Source: Lucifuga dentata (Eukaryota; Chordata; Actinopteri; Ophidiiformes; Bythitidae). From it: a stretch of 64,000 nucleotides of DNA. The notes beneath the pieces were generated by a model, which saw nothing but the letters and a program-made list of their open reading frames with translations, searched no databases and was not told the origin of the DNA. Shown here in pieces: positions 34,301-47,219 of this stretch. The stretch is taken from NCBI GenBank assembly GCA_014773175.1, contig VXCM01002184.1:1-64000 (forward strand). The letters run 5' to 3'. The translations under genes were made by a program, and so were the position numbers. How positions within the stretch are numbered: position 1 is the stretch's first letter; every line of letters begins with the position of its first letter.

Positions 34301-37300
34301 TCCTCTGTTCACATTCCATACAGTTGCCACTCATCCCATACATACCCAATTATCTTGCATTTGCCCCACTCTTGTTTAACCTAATGGCTTCATATAAGCC
34401 TGTTTTATTACATTATGCCATTTCTGTTTGTTTCTTTCTAACTCAGTCTCACACTATATTTGCCCTGCAGGAAATGCGAGCGCCTGTAGTTTGTCTCCAT
34501 GTCAGTTTGTCAGTCAGCAGATTATCTCACAGGCTTAGGAACATATTCCATCATTTTTGTGGACAGATAGGTTGATAGGAACAGTTATTCAGATATGGTG
34601 CACATTACATCAGGAGTTCTCACAACTTAGCTGGAAGTAAAGTTACGTTATGTCTTTGTGTGCGACAGTAAGTTGGAGATTTGTGCGGCATTGACAGAGC
34701 TTTTCTTTCTCTGAATGCCATAGAGTATTTTTAATTAATTTTTTAAAATTTTTTTTTCTGTTTTTATTTCCCTCTGCACACTTTATTTTTGCATACTTTT
34801 TTGTTTCTCATCATCTTTCTGCTTGTATCCTCCCCTGCAGATTCCCAGCATCCCAGTTAGTGAGGAGGACTACTTACTGTCTCGCTCCCGTACCTCCCCT
34901 CTCTCCTCTCGCTCCAGTGAGCAGTATCATGACCTTATGGAGCTTTTGCAAAAGCAGCACGAGGTCGGGACACGTCTTCTTCCTGTTTTACGCACATTTT
35001 ATACACAAGCACATCTCCTAAATAAAACTGCTGCAGAATTTTAGCAAACATGTTGGCCAAGGTGTTAATATTATATCTATGAGCATGGGCACACTTTTCC
35101 AGTGTTACACTTCTTCTTTTTCTAGATAAACAGTTTAAAGTTTTAGCGTTGTATATATTAGCTATTAAAGTTTTGGCTATTGTCTCTTTCCTCTTCTCTC
35201 CCACACACTCTGTTTTGCTGTGTATCTTCATCTGCAGAAATGTCTGGGAATCTCTCAACAGTTCATACAGATGGGCAATGTGGCGGAGGCCCTGAAGTAA
35301 GAAACGACCCTAATTTTTTTTTGTGTGTGTGGTTAACTGAAGCCACGATCACATTTGAAACATACCTGCTTACTTCCTGTTATTTTAATTCAAGTTATAT
35401 GCAGGAAGCTGCAGCTCAAAGGCTATTTGAAACTGGCGACACTTACTGTTTGATTACAATTTTTGGGTATTCAACCACTAATGAATTAACAACATAAGCA
35501 AATTAAATTAATCACTCTGTATTAGTTTTTTATTATTAAAACATACGTAAATATGCATTGCAAATTACAATTTACTGGAAATTCTTTTCTCATGAAAATC
35601 TCTCATCTAGATCTCATAACGCAAATATTATGAACTACTCCAGCAAGTAACAATCATTTCCATTAAAGTAGATGTTAATAATTACATTCAGTTAATCATT
35701 AAGTTTACAAAATGTCACAAATAATTTGAAATGCATGTCACAATTTAATTTGGTAACAATCTACAAAATTGTGCTATCAAGAGCCCACAATAACAACAAA
35801 AAACATTTTTATAAATGCATGAAATAAAGAACAGCAGGTTAATTCTCACCCTTGAGAAGCTGTAGCCAGCAGATGTTTGGTATTTCTACTTTTAAATGTC
35901 TGAAGGGTTATACATATGGATCACCAGATTAGTTGATTATACTATCTATAGAGCAGCCAATCACTGTAATACATGCAGTGTAACTTAGATTTCACACTGC
36001 ATAATTTGCATGTTTTCTTCACAACCTTTACTCATGTTTTTACATACATCCAACTCTCACACATCATGTGTTCATTTCTATGGTTACATTCTAAGGTATT
36101 TGCTCTGCATCCTATTTCTAGGATATGCCTAAAAGGCTTTTGAGGAAAATACCTAGAAGAAGAAGATATTGCACAAAATGAGGATAAGCCGCTTCATATT
36201 TATCTACAGATAATTCACATAAATATCTTTTTTGATTAAAAATGTAGGAGTATGTGTTGTCAATAGAGAGCGTACTGCACACAAAACAGGAATGACTGCT
36301 GTATGAAGAGATCAGACATGTAAAATTCCAGTAACCAGGGCATCCTCTTTGTCTACAGCATCAATGAATATTTGTGATTAAGGACCAACTAACAACTCTT
36401 TTTCTCCACAGGTTAGAAAAGCTAGTTGAGGAATGTACGAAGAACATAGAGATACTGAAGAACGCCCATGCTAAGGGCCGCCCAGTCCCCAAGTGCCACA
36501 CTGAGGAGAGAACCTTCAACACTGCAAAGTCAGCAGAGAATTCATGTGATATTTTTAGAGTATCACTGAGTGATATATCACATTGTATGCATACTATAAA
36601 AAAATGCCAAAAGCAGGAACAATTTTATTTCAGCTTTGTAAACAAAATCAAGTTGTTTTAATGTTTGTTTGCTTTTTATTGCATAGTGCAGTAGCTGGGC
36701 ATAAAAAACAGTAATATTATGACAGATTTTTACCTCTGCCAGAGAAGTTATGTGACACTTGTCTGTTAGCAAGATATCTCAAAAAGTTATTGATGGATTT
36801 GGATGAAATCTGGGGGGAAATGGATAATGTCCTGGATCCAGAAGAAATGTTTAGTCCATAAAATCAGTGCTAATGGGCTCTTTGTTGACCTTGGTGGAGG
36901 TATGCGCTCTTGGAGTGCCTTGTTGTAACACCACCCTCCTCCACTCTTTCATAGAACTTAACTGTAAATTTTCAAAACTGACACAACTGAAAATTTTTTA
37001 TTAAAGGACCATACCGGCAATCATGCATGTTTGGGCCTAATATATTCAATTTTCATACATGTTGTGTTACTGACAATCATTTCCCAAAGCATAAAACTGT
37101 ATTTCAGCTTTTCTGATATTTTGCAAAATCTCTTAATCTTTCAAAATCAAATATTCAAGTGATACACCCACCTTAAAGATCGACATTTTGCCTGCTAATA
37201 GTTACGTAGCCTTATGGAGTCACAGTCGTTTAAATTTTCGATAAATTCAGGTCTTCTTTTGGGACTATATTCCCCAGTGGAGACATACATTCACTCAGCA

Positions 37301-40300
37301 CTTTTTATTGCGCTTAAACACTAAATTTATGTAACTTTGAAAAAAAAACCTGAATACACGTCTTGTTAGCGGTGATGAATTACCTATCCCACAAATGTTT
37401 CAAGTATCAACAAGTTGATTTTAACAGCATGCCAGAATTAACTGAAACCAATGGTGGTCTGGAAGGTAGGAAAAACATTTTTTAATTCACTGTTCCAGTA
37501 GTATGTNAACTGAAACCAATGGTGGTCTGGAAGGTAGGAAAAACATTTTTTAATTCACTGTTCCAGTAGTATGTTTGGGAAATGATTGTCAGTAACATTA
37601 CGTATATGAAAATTAAACACATTAGGCTCAAACATGCACAATCGACCTTATGGTCCTTTAAGGTGAATTTTTGTGTGTTGGTTCACTCCCAGAAAGCCTC
37701 TTTCCACTTATTTGTGTGTAAGGACCAACTCCAGTTGCATGTTAGCTGCATCCCAGTTGGTGTAATTTAATTTAATTTAATTTAATTTAATTTATTAATT
37801 TTTTTTTTTTTTTTTTTTNTTTTTTTTTTTTTTTTTTTGAAGAATCCTAAAATTTGCGATAGCTCAATCATCCCATTTCAGAAGGACAAAGATATGGACA
37901 CAACTCCTCATCAAAACTTCTGTTTCATTATATTTTAATAATTAGTCATAACTTCGTTTTTATTTTTTTTTTATTTTGTTTATTTATTTTTTTATTGGAG
38001 TAGTTCTCCATTCTGGTCCTTGTGTCAGCACAGCATATTATCCATCTCTTCCTGCTCAGCCCCACCTCAACTTAATCTGGTGTGTGGTTCTTGATCAAGA
38101 GTTGTGCCTCCTGGATGTTGATTGGCCTAACACCTGATTTAGCTAAAAGGTATGGGCAGAGTAGGGGAAAGATGGAAAACATGCTGTGCTGCGGTACTCC
38201 AAAAAAAAAAAAAAAAANAAAAAAAAAAAAAAAAACAGAAGCTTCAGGATCCATTATAACTCTCAGTCGTCATTATGACATCATTTATGTTTCTATATTT
38301 CTCAACATATTCATGATTTGTTTTGTTATGAAAATGAATTCCTATAGATGAGAGGATTTTCTGTCTGGCTAAAGTGGTAGATGAGTCAGAGGAACACACT
38401 GACTCACTCTGACTCATTCTAGCTTTGACCCACTATCTTGCCAAGCTAACAAGCTAACAGCTGTTGGTATTGCTGACTGACTGATGTCTTCTCTCTTGAC
38501 GCTGCCTCTGAATGGTCACAACTTCTGTTTTTATTTTGTAGGATTTACCCAAAACTGACACCCACTGACATGATACTGTACATCATCAGGGGGATAAACC
38601 TGCCAGCTCCCTCAGGTAAGTGGGTCTGGGTCATTGAAATAGCCAGGCAGTAATCTGGCATCTGTCAAATTCAGCCATGTGCCAGCTACACCTAAACTTA
38701 TGTCTTAATCCTCAGGTGTCTCACCTAGTGATCTGGATGCCAGTGTGAAGTTTGACTTTCCCTTCCCTAGTTCAGTAAGAAACTTTCACTGTCTCAGCGA
38801 GTAGATGTGTAACCATTTCCATGGATTTTTTTTCAGTCTGCTTAAATATAGGTGATGTTTTCTGTGTGTTTGTGCGCGTGTATGTGTAGGAGGAGGCCCA
38901 GCGGGACAAAACCAGCACAGTAAAGAACACTAACAGTCCAGAGTTTAAGGAGCAGTTCAAACTTAATATTAACCGTAACCTTCGAGGCTTCAAACGAGTC
39001 GTCCAGTCCAAAGGCATCAAATTTGAGATTAACCACAGGGGGTACAAACAATAAACATAAGCAGCAGCTTTTTTGTTTATCTGGATGTGTTGTATTGTCA
39101 TTTCTGTGATGTGTTTGTCTGTTGTTCTCCCCTCCGTGGGTTTACAGAGGCCTTTTTAAGACAGACAAGGTGGTGGGCACTGCTCAGCTGAAGCTGGAGG
39201 CTCTAGAAAACCACTGTGAGATCAGAGAGATTATAGAGGTGAGTGTTGATAATAAGCAAACACAAATGTGTACACAGATGAACGTACCAGATTTATCTAA
39301 CTGTGTAAATGTATTTCCAAGGTCATGGATGGACGTAAGCCCACAGGAGGAAAGCTGGATGTGAGGGTGAAGATCAGAGAGCCTTTATCAGGAGTTGAGC
39401 TACAATCTGTGACAGAAAAGTGGCTGGTTCTTGAGCCTGTCTCCTCCCTTTCTCCTCCAGAGAGACAAAAGGAACGGGTAAGCAGGAGGACAAACAAAAG
39501 AAGTGCTCACAGTGCAAGGAGAGAAAGCTGGAGAAAGATCCAGAAACTCTCATGGTTAGCTTAATGCCTATCTCTAATGGCCTTATTTAGATTTTTGAGC
39601 TTTTGTGAAAACACTCTTCATGGGCAACAGCCCTTTCAAGTTCATTCAAAAGGATTACTGCTATGTGTATAGGAACTTTTGCACAGATGCACCACTTTAC
39701 TTTCCTTATTTGGGACAACCCAGAATTGACCAAGTATGTTACCTCGCAATATGCCTTACCAAATTAAAAGGTTTTTAAAAAGAGGAAATTGTAGAAGCAC
39801 ATGGCCAATTTCTCCTTTACATGAAAGCACAAAAAGCCAGTTTGGGTTGGACTGAGAAATTTTAGAAGGCCAGTGCCAGACGAACTGAGTCATCTCAACA
39901 ACTCAGAAGTGATGAGCACGTTTTGAAATATATGGAGGTGCCAGGCTGTGAATAGTGTTTTATTTTCAGTCATTTATGAGTTATATCAGAACTGATTGGA
40001 TCAGCTTTTAAATCACATCTCTGAATCAGCTCAGAGAAGTGATATAAAAGCAGGAATTATTATGTTCACTTTTTTTTTTTTAAAGTCCTAGTCAGGTCAC
40101 AGGTTGCTGTATGTTTGATAAACTGCAGACATCCTTTTGCAGCCTCCTTTTGCAAAGCCAAGTAGTGCTGTATTACCAAAATCACCAGGTCAAAATTATG
40201 TTGAATGTTCAGGTGAATTCTGTGTGCTTTTGTCTGAACTAGGCTCCATCTCCTCGGTCTAAATCCAGACATGAAGAAAACAGCAGGAGCAGTGCCAACA

Positions 40301-41407
40301 CCTCTCCTCCCCAGTACAAACTCCACAGCTTTAGCCTCCTGCACTATGACAAGGAGAGGCTGGAGAGAAAGGTAGAGTGTGTGCCCGTGTGCTTTGATGC
40401 TCATATTAGTCTGAATGTCTTGTCAGTCATCACGTCTCCCCTAGATTGCAGACTACCAAAAGAACCGACGGGATCCCCCATCTGACCTCATCCATCAACA
40501 CAAAGAGGTCACACACAGACTGCAGTGGCAAAAAACACAGCTAGAGCGAGCTTCTCCTGCTCTGCTGACAGGTAACAAACACGCTCACTCAGGCATACAA
40601 AAACATAACATGCATGATTACATGTACTGCTAATATACACTCAGTATGTTTATGTGCATGTTAAAACTTCGATAATACTCCGATAAAGGCAGTACTTTTT
40701 TTTTTTTTCAAACATCATGTAAACACCATAATTAAATTATATAAATTGGCATAAGTTGACATACAGGCCTATATTATGCATCTAGAAGTGTGTAAACATT
40801 ATAATTGGGGTAAGCCACCTCCCTTTGCATTTCCTCACCTGGTGGACTCTCCCTCATTCTCTGATTAATATGTCATGTATATTCAGTGAGCCAGAGAATC
40901 CTGTTAATTCCGTCCATGTTTCCACTTGTATTTTTCCTTGATCACAGTACAGACAAAAAAAAAAAAATCTGACCATAGTGTGCATGTGTAAATTTACATC
41001 TCATCCACTCCGAAGTGCATTTCTCGTGCATTTGATCCAAATTTCCTTTCACCATGTGTATAGAGTATGAAAATGTATTACGGCGCTTCACCCAAGGACT
41101 TGCTGAATCTGTGAAGAAATACTCCAGCCAAGGCAACAGGGTGAGTGCAGGGTCAGAATGAAAGTGACTGCTACTGTTCACATTATCTTATTGTGTAAAG
41201 TTTCTATTCCCTTTCCTTTGTGTAGGATGCTGCCAAGGATGCTCTGGGCAGATTGAAGATGGTAGAGAATGAGGTAAATGTTGTCATTTGTGTAAATATG
41301 TATCTATTTGTATATTATATCTTGTCGTTATACATTTCTCTATGGATGGCCATATATTCCCCTCTCTGTTTCAGCTGGAATCGCTGAAAAGGAAACGTAC
41401 TGGATGA
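28788..41407 (+). CDS. cc2d1a: Coiled-coil and C2 domain-containing protein 1A
   Basis: Twenty-seven coding exons give 990 aa in one frame: 28788-28844, 29170-29302, 29493-29599, 29713-29955, 30118-30433, 31351-31460, 31589-31661, 32010-32114, 32239-32366, 32720-32792, 32874-32995, 33484-33571, 33725-33801, 33922-34017, 34841-34963, 35238-35296, 36412-36528, 38542-38615, 38716-38774, 38890-39041, 39148-39238, 39322-39477, 40243-40371, 40445-40571, 41064-41140, 41226-41273, 41375-41407. Four DM14 repeats are visible (for example RIDMYKTAISNAKAAGESSK; RMDIYKSAAEGAKSKGDDRK), then a C2 domain (MILYIIRGINLPAP, SPEFKEQFKL, GLFKTDKVVGTAQLKLEALE, VMDGRKPTGGKLDV) and a C-terminal coiled coil. CC2D1A binds ESCRT-III CHMP4 and acts in endosomal sorting, NF-kB and serotonin-receptor signalling. 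Its length is close to human (about 950 aa). The first coding exon is partly duplicated around the N at 28881. Confidence 0.95.
28815..28947. repeat. 66-bp tandem duplication around an N (artefact) at cc2d1a first coding exon
   Basis: 28815-28880 is repeated as 28882-28947 with one N at 28881. The copied segment contains the last 30 bases of the first coding exon and its splice donor, so the assembly shows a false second donor. Confidence 0.9.
31278..31331. repeat. (CA)n microsatellite
   Basis: An almost pure CA repeat of about 27 units in a cc2d1a intron, ending about 20 bases before the next acceptor, so it may influence that acceptor's use. Confidence 0.9.
36731..36925. mobile_element. 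Dispersed repeat (GGTGGAGGTATGCGCTC family)
   Basis: It runs from ACCTCTGCCAGAGAAGTTAT to GGTGGAGGTATGCGCTC and shares its order of blocks with the repeat at 27279-27715. Located in a cc2d1a intron. Confidence 0.6.
37001..37661. mobile_element. TTAA-flanked MITE, copy C
   Basis: This is the clearest copy: the left end TTAAAGGACCATACCGG and the right end ATGGTCCTTTAA are inverted, and the next 40 or so bases (TGTTTGAGCCTAAT / ATTAGGCTCAAACA) continue the inverted repeat. It lies in a cc2d1a intron. It also contains a 67-base duplication around the N at 37507, so its true length is shorter by 68. Confidence 0.8.
37763..37862. repeat. (TTTAA)n and poly-T with N gap
   Basis: About six TTTAA units are followed by a long T run interrupted by one N at 37819. 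Intronic in cc2d1a. Confidence 0.8.
38000..38200. mobile_element. Palindromic MITE, GATTAG/CTAATC family
   Basis: The left part (CAGCACAGCATATTATCC) and the right part (GATGGAAAACATGCTGTGC) are imperfect inverted repeats, with GATTTAGCTAA in between, matching the copies at 9720-9860 and 14450-14652. In a cc2d1a intron, followed by poly-A with an N at 38218. Confidence 0.55.
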
Positions 41408-41459
41408 GAGGAGAAGGAAAAAGGGAGCCGAGAACTGGCTACAGTATACTGTTATGTCA

Positions 41460-41461
<2 letters not shown>

Positions 41462-41490
<29 letters not shown>

Positions 41491-41505
41491 NTCTCTCTCT
41501 CTCTC
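41462..41505. repeat. (CT)n microsatellite with N gap
   Basis: CT dinucleotides are interrupted by one N at 41491, shortly after the cc2d1a stop codon and so in its 3' untranslated region. Confidence 0.85.
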
Positions 41506-43531
41506 ACTCTCACAAACACACATATACTGTAGGAACACACTACAAGACCAGATTTAAGCACTTGTAGCATGAATCTTTGCTCCTCATGACTATGGTAAGT
41601 GCATGAAAAACCTGATAATTCTTTCGATCAATCAGAAAAAACTGTTAATAAGAAAATCTGTAATTACAAAGGGACCCAGAAGTTAGAGCAATCATTAAAC
41701 ATGGTTAAGAGCAGAGAGAGTCAGGCTTATTTGCACTTAAAAACAAGACAGACACTACAGAAAACTGCCTCCTTCACAGACTTTACCTAATCATAGTCTT
41801 TTACTCTCATCTTTTCTTTGACAATTGCCAGTGATGAGATAGATCTGATAGAAGACGTACCCATTTTGCATTAAGGCACCAGAGTCATTTGGTGTCCATA
41901 AATGACCAAAAATATTTGTGTGTGTGGTGTGTGTAAGCATGTGCATGTGCTTGTGGAGTATGAGGATAGTGTGTAACCCATGGACTAAGGTGTTGTTTTT
42001 AACTCTTTTCCCCATACTTTATGTGTGTAATGAGCTTAATCTAATCTGTCTGCTGCAGCGTTTCCAGATTACAGTAATCTGCTGTGTTTGGAGTGGTGTG
42101 ATATGGGAGTAAAAAAAAAACGGGGCTCAGGGGTGTCGCAGCCTTCATCCCATAATGAGGGATTAGTGTTTGTGTCACCAAGGAGACGATTCGATCAGAC
42201 GTAGAGACGCCTCTGGGGCTGGAGAGAGGTGTTAACACACCATGAAAGTGGTAGAAGCTTAACTCTGCAAATGGATGGCATCAGCCACTCCTTTGTTGAG
42301 TTCTTCATCTTTGCTTTTGTTAATCTAATTCCTTTGCATACAGTTTAATCATAGATTGCTACATTTCATTTTCCTTTAACTCTTACAACATTAAAACTAT
42401 TGTGGTGTTGGTCAGAAAGTAATTAACAGCTGATGTCTCACTGTGATGCATCAGTTATTTTCCATGGAGAATTTGTTATATGACAGTGCAGCAGCAGTTT
42501 CTGTCCCGCTGAAATCTCCAATTGCAGTGCAACAGACTGTTGAACAGTCTGCCCAGACGAAGAGAGACCACTATGTGTCACTACGGTTGGATAATTGCTC
42601 ATTTCTATTTCTGTCTATGGAGGATTTCACACTGTGGAATGCACCCTTGTCATACCTCTCTAAACTTTTTGGCCATGAAATCAAGGTGGCAGAATGCAGA
42701 AAGGTTTGGTATAACTTTTTAAGATGAGGATTCCAGCAGAGGAATGCAAAAAAAAAAAAAAAAAAAAACCCAAAAAAAAAAACAAATCACATGATTAAGA
42801 ACAACCCAACAAAGAGAACATGTTGCTCTTGTACTATTAGCATTAATACATCGGACAGATGTTTGCTCATGTGTTTAACAAGTTGTAAACCTGACAAGAC
42901 AAGATGGAAAATCGCTTGAAGGGGATCCCATTTTGATCACATGCAAAATGTATTAAAATGTATATTTACATTTGACCCTTCAATGTTGATGATGTCTCTT
43001 ACCTCCACTAGCATTGGAGAATTGTTTGTCCTAATCCACCCACTGCTCTACTCCATTAGTAAATAATCCTAGTCAGATGATCAATGATAATATATCCTAT
43101 GGTGTAACACCCCTTCTCCATTTCTCTATTTTGTTTCTCAGGAGATGATATCTTCTGACTTTTTTTGTTTTTTGAGCTTTTAATATGTGTTTGAGATATG
43201 AAACTAGGAGGCGGAAGGAGAGTAGAGCAGTGTGAACATCTGCAAAACCTTTCTTCAGTGTAGAACAGCATCTTACATGAAATGGATTTTCCAGTTTGAG
43301 TAAAGCTTGTCAGAAACCAGAGTGCCTGTGTAGTTCTGATATACTCCACCTTTAGTGTGTTTTTAACAGTGTTTGTAAGAAAACTCCACCTGTACAGGAT
43401 TCCTCTCTCAATCTAAGATTCTTATCAGGGGTAACAGCTTCCATCCCTGTGTCACACCAAACACACACACATACACACTCCGAGTACACGTCCTGTTCTT
43501 TTAGTAACCTTATGGCCTCTGAGGCTGACCT

Positions 43532-43545
43532 GTTGCCATGGCGAC
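43532..43545. promoter_or_regulatory. RFX X-box-like palindrome
   Basis: GTTGCCATGGCGAC matches the palindromic RFX consensus GTTGCCATGGCAAC at 13 of 14 positions. It stands about 1.2 kb upstream of mri1 in otherwise unassigned DNA. Function is inferred from the motif only. Confidence 0.4.
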
Positions 43546-44321
43546 AGGCTCATCAGCATTCAGTTTGATAACTGGATGTGAGGGCTGGGCCAGTGGGACA
43601 GATTGTTAAAGTTGGTCCTGCTGATGGCTCACACTCCTCTGCTACACATGCACACACACTTTGTTAATGTGTGTTTTTTAGTTTGGTTTTAGTCTTTGTC
43701 TCTCCTCTTCCTCGTCTGTATACAGGCTATACTCCATTTATGATAAGGAAAGTTGGTGGATTGTTATGTGCTAATGTTTGAGCAGCTGCAGTAAATGTAT
43801 TCATCTGGTTTTGGGCAATATTTGAGGTTTTATCTGTTAAGTCATGTAAGGGCAATCAGTATAAATGTAATATTTATATTTACAGTAAATACACAGCATA
43901 TATGCTCTGCTTCTATTTTCAGGAGAAACACATGATTTGTGTATCTCAAGGTGGTAATGTATGAAGGCCTGATTGTTTAGGTTTTATAATCTTGTGTAGT
44001 GTGAGGTTGGTGTATATGGATGATTAATAAAATGAGGAACCAGCATAATATGTGGGGTTTTTTCATTGATATGTAGCCTTTGACCAGCTGATTTCTTTGA
44101 ACATGAGCCCAGCTTGAAACAAAAATAGCATGAAAATAGATTTTTGTTTGCAAACACGGGGCTGTTATGTGGGAGAAGCTCCGGGCTTTGCTATTATGCT
44201 AATAACTTATTTGAATGGGAAATTTGCCCTGACAAAGGGGATGCACAGAGGGGGATGGTGCCGGGAAGAGGAGATCCTCGGCATGAAATCAGTGGAGGGA
44301 GGTTAAATAAAAATTAGGCAA

Positions 44322-44777
44322 CCCGCGAGTGAGGGGGCGTGGCCAGATGAGGTCGGCTTCCTGCTCGGAGGAACACGTGGTTCCGNCCCGCGAGTGAGGG
44401 GGCGTGGCCAGATGAGGTCGGCTTCCTGCTCGGAGGAACACGTGGTTCCGTGTCTGCCTGCTTGCTCGACAGCGTGTGAAGGTTCTCTCTCAGTCCTCTC
44501 CTGAGATCACATAGCAGACCCGCTCCTCTTTTTACTCCGTCCCACACCCACTCCCCCTTTCCAGCTCCTTCTTCCTCTTTGCGACGGATCCCGAAACTGC
44601 CGACACAGCCAGGCCGCGGTCACTTCAACGTGTCTCTGTTGAGCGAGAGAGAGGAGGTGTGTGTCAGAGAGACAAGGAGAGAAAGGGGGGATATCAAAAG
44701 TGTGTGTGAGTGCGTGCGCGCGCGCACACCCGCAACCGGTTCATCCGATTCATACCATCCACCTCGGCTTTTCGGTC
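44322..44777 (+). promoter_or_regulatory. mri1 promoter and 5' untranslated region
   Basis: GC-rich DNA before the mri1 start codon, with GGGGGCGTGGCC and an E-box inside the near-palindrome GGAACACGTGGTTCC. Both motifs appear twice, but only because 44322-44385 is duplicated as 44387-44450 around an N at 44386. The real genome probably has one copy. Confidence 0.55.
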
Positions 44778-47171
44778 ATGACGCTGGAAGCGATTCGCTA
44801 CCGGGCCGGGTCTCTTGAGATCCTCAACCAGCTGCTGCTGCCACACCAGACCGCATACGACGAGATCCGTTCGGTGCAGGACGCGTACGAGGCCATCAAG
44901 TCCATGAAGGTATGGAGTAAGACCTTCCTTTCTCCCTTTTCTCTCTTTGCTTTCGTGCTGCTCCTCCACTCTTGTCTCGCCTTTCTCACTTACCCACGTC
45001 CCATCTATCCAGCAGGCTGCATGTGAAGTTAATCGTGGGCATGTGTTTTGTCGGGTCTTTTGTGCTCTCTGCCTCGCGTTTCCTCACGGGCTGCACGGAC
45101 GGGCGCCTGTGTTGCCATTTCTTTGCCGCTGTCGGCCTGTATTTATGTTTTGGATACACCTGCAGCATCCAAACCATCCCAGACCCACTCATGGGCCCGT
45201 TCTTCATTCATAGCTTTTGCATTCTCATCTGCACATTCCCATGAAATATGCCCCCTCCTCCTTTTCTTTGGGAGAGATTATTGATGAATTATTAATGACC
45301 TTTGCCAGGGTTTTTGTTCTGGATTTGGTCTTCTTGTGCTGCACTCTGTCACACCTTTACTTGATTTATGTCCATACCTGAAGCCTATGAAGATGTTAGT
45401 TTGATGTTGAGTATGTTCTTTCTTTTCTGCTGAGAATATTTATTCACTCTTTTGTCTTTCCTTACATACACAGCAGCTACACTTCTGATCCTGTGTGTAT
45501 AGCGGAATTTATCATAAGCTGAGAGGATGATGTCATGATAATGGTGCCTAATGGGAGAGAGAAAAATGAATGGAACACAGATGATATCATTTTGGTGTTT
45601 GCCGGTCAAGCTGTGGTGTCAACTTTTGGCTCGATTACTGCTTCGCCAGCTTAAACCTCTGTAATGGAGAGAGATTGATCATCCTCCTGAAAACTGGAAG
45701 CTTGTATAGAAACCAGAGTGGGATCATGATTTGATAAGGATGGTTGAGTAACCCTTCTCCTCTCCTGCTCCTCCAGGTGCGGGGCGCTCCAGCCATCGCC
45801 ATTGTTGGTTGCCTCAGCCTGGCTGTGGAGCTGCGGGCCGGCGCTGGGGGTGATGATCCTGTGACCTTCATCAGAGAGTCTCTGTGTCACCTGACCTCAG
45901 CTCGTCCCACCGCAGTCAACATGGGCCGTGCTGCCCGTGAACTGATGGAGTTCGCAGAGAACGAGAGCATGGAGAAGAACTCAGAGCAGCTCAGAGAAAG
46001 GTGGGCTGGGTGGAGGGAGGTGATGGCCTCAGACCAGAACTTCAGTGGTTTTCAGCTGTTACCCAACTTTTATTCCGCACCCCTCATCAAATCTGACTTT
46101 AATCTTTTCTTCACTTCTGCTTTGCCTTCTTGAGCAGATGAGTATATTGTCACCTTAGTTGGGTGGCAGCATTTGCTGTTCTGAGTAAATGATTTTTCTC
46201 TTTGAAATCATAATAGCCTATAAGCAGTACAACAAAACATTTAATTTTTTCCGTATGGTACTCTAACCTTTTCTTGGATAATGTTATCTGACTCCTGCTT
46301 GCTGTTATTCAGCATAGTTTTTGGATTGTAATGCAGCACTTAAGTAAATGATCTAATGGGGACAGACCAGTGGGTTTGGGTTGAAATGTGAGCTGGTCTC
46401 CAAAACTCTTTTTTGCATTTAAAAACCAGAGTCAGAAACAGGTAGGAATGGAGTGGATGAAGCAGAAATCATAGATTGAATGAATTCAAATCTGATATAC
46501 TTGCGGTAGAATGGAGGGGAAAGAGTCATGTCTAAACATACAAAGAATACGAAAACACATTGAGGAGTACTTAAGAGGTAGAGGAAGGACAGTCCGGATG
46601 AACAAAAACACATAGGCATGTTGTTGATGCAGACATGATGAACACTTTAAATCCACAGTGGCAGACAGAGCCTCTCCTCAATTCCCACCTCTTGTGCCCC
46701 CCTCCTACAGCGTAATTGCCTGGATCGAAGACATGCTGGAGCGTGACGTCAATGACAACAGAAAGATCGGTAACTATGGTGCCCAGCACATCCTGTCTGG
46801 CGTCCCCAGGGATTCTGTCACCATCCTCACACACTGCAACACCGGCTCGCTGGCTACAGCTGGATATGGAACCGCACTGGGTAAAAATGGAACCATGTTT
46901 TATATTTGTATGAGCAGCTAAGGTATTATTCTCACATTTATGTCACTGTAACTGTAAGAATGACTGTGTGTGTGTGTGTGTGTGTGTGTGTTGTAGGTGT
47001 GGTGCGAAGCCTACATGCGCTCGGTAGGCTGAAGCGTGTGTATTGTACAGAGACGAGGCCGTACAACCAGGGATCTAGATTGACGGCCTATGAGGCGGTA
47101 GCAGAGGGAATCCCTGCTACGCTCATTACAGACAGCATGGCAGCCCTCACCATGAGAGAAATGGACATCAC

Positions 47172-47219
<48 letters not shown>

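Larger units (their letters stand above)
41408..44321. other. cc2d1a 3' region and intergenic DNA before mri1
   Basis: No gene recognised. A 94-codon open frame at 42443-42727 matches nothing known to me. An RFX-type X-box is at 43532-43545, and DNA around 43500-43660 is less AT-rich than its surroundings. A poly-A tract is at 42748. Confidence 0.5.

Noticed and set aside
42443..42727. 94-codon open frame starting MMHQLFSMENLL between cc2d1a and mri1
   Set aside because: No recognisable domain, no splice partners or promoter context, and only one exon in AT-rich DNA.
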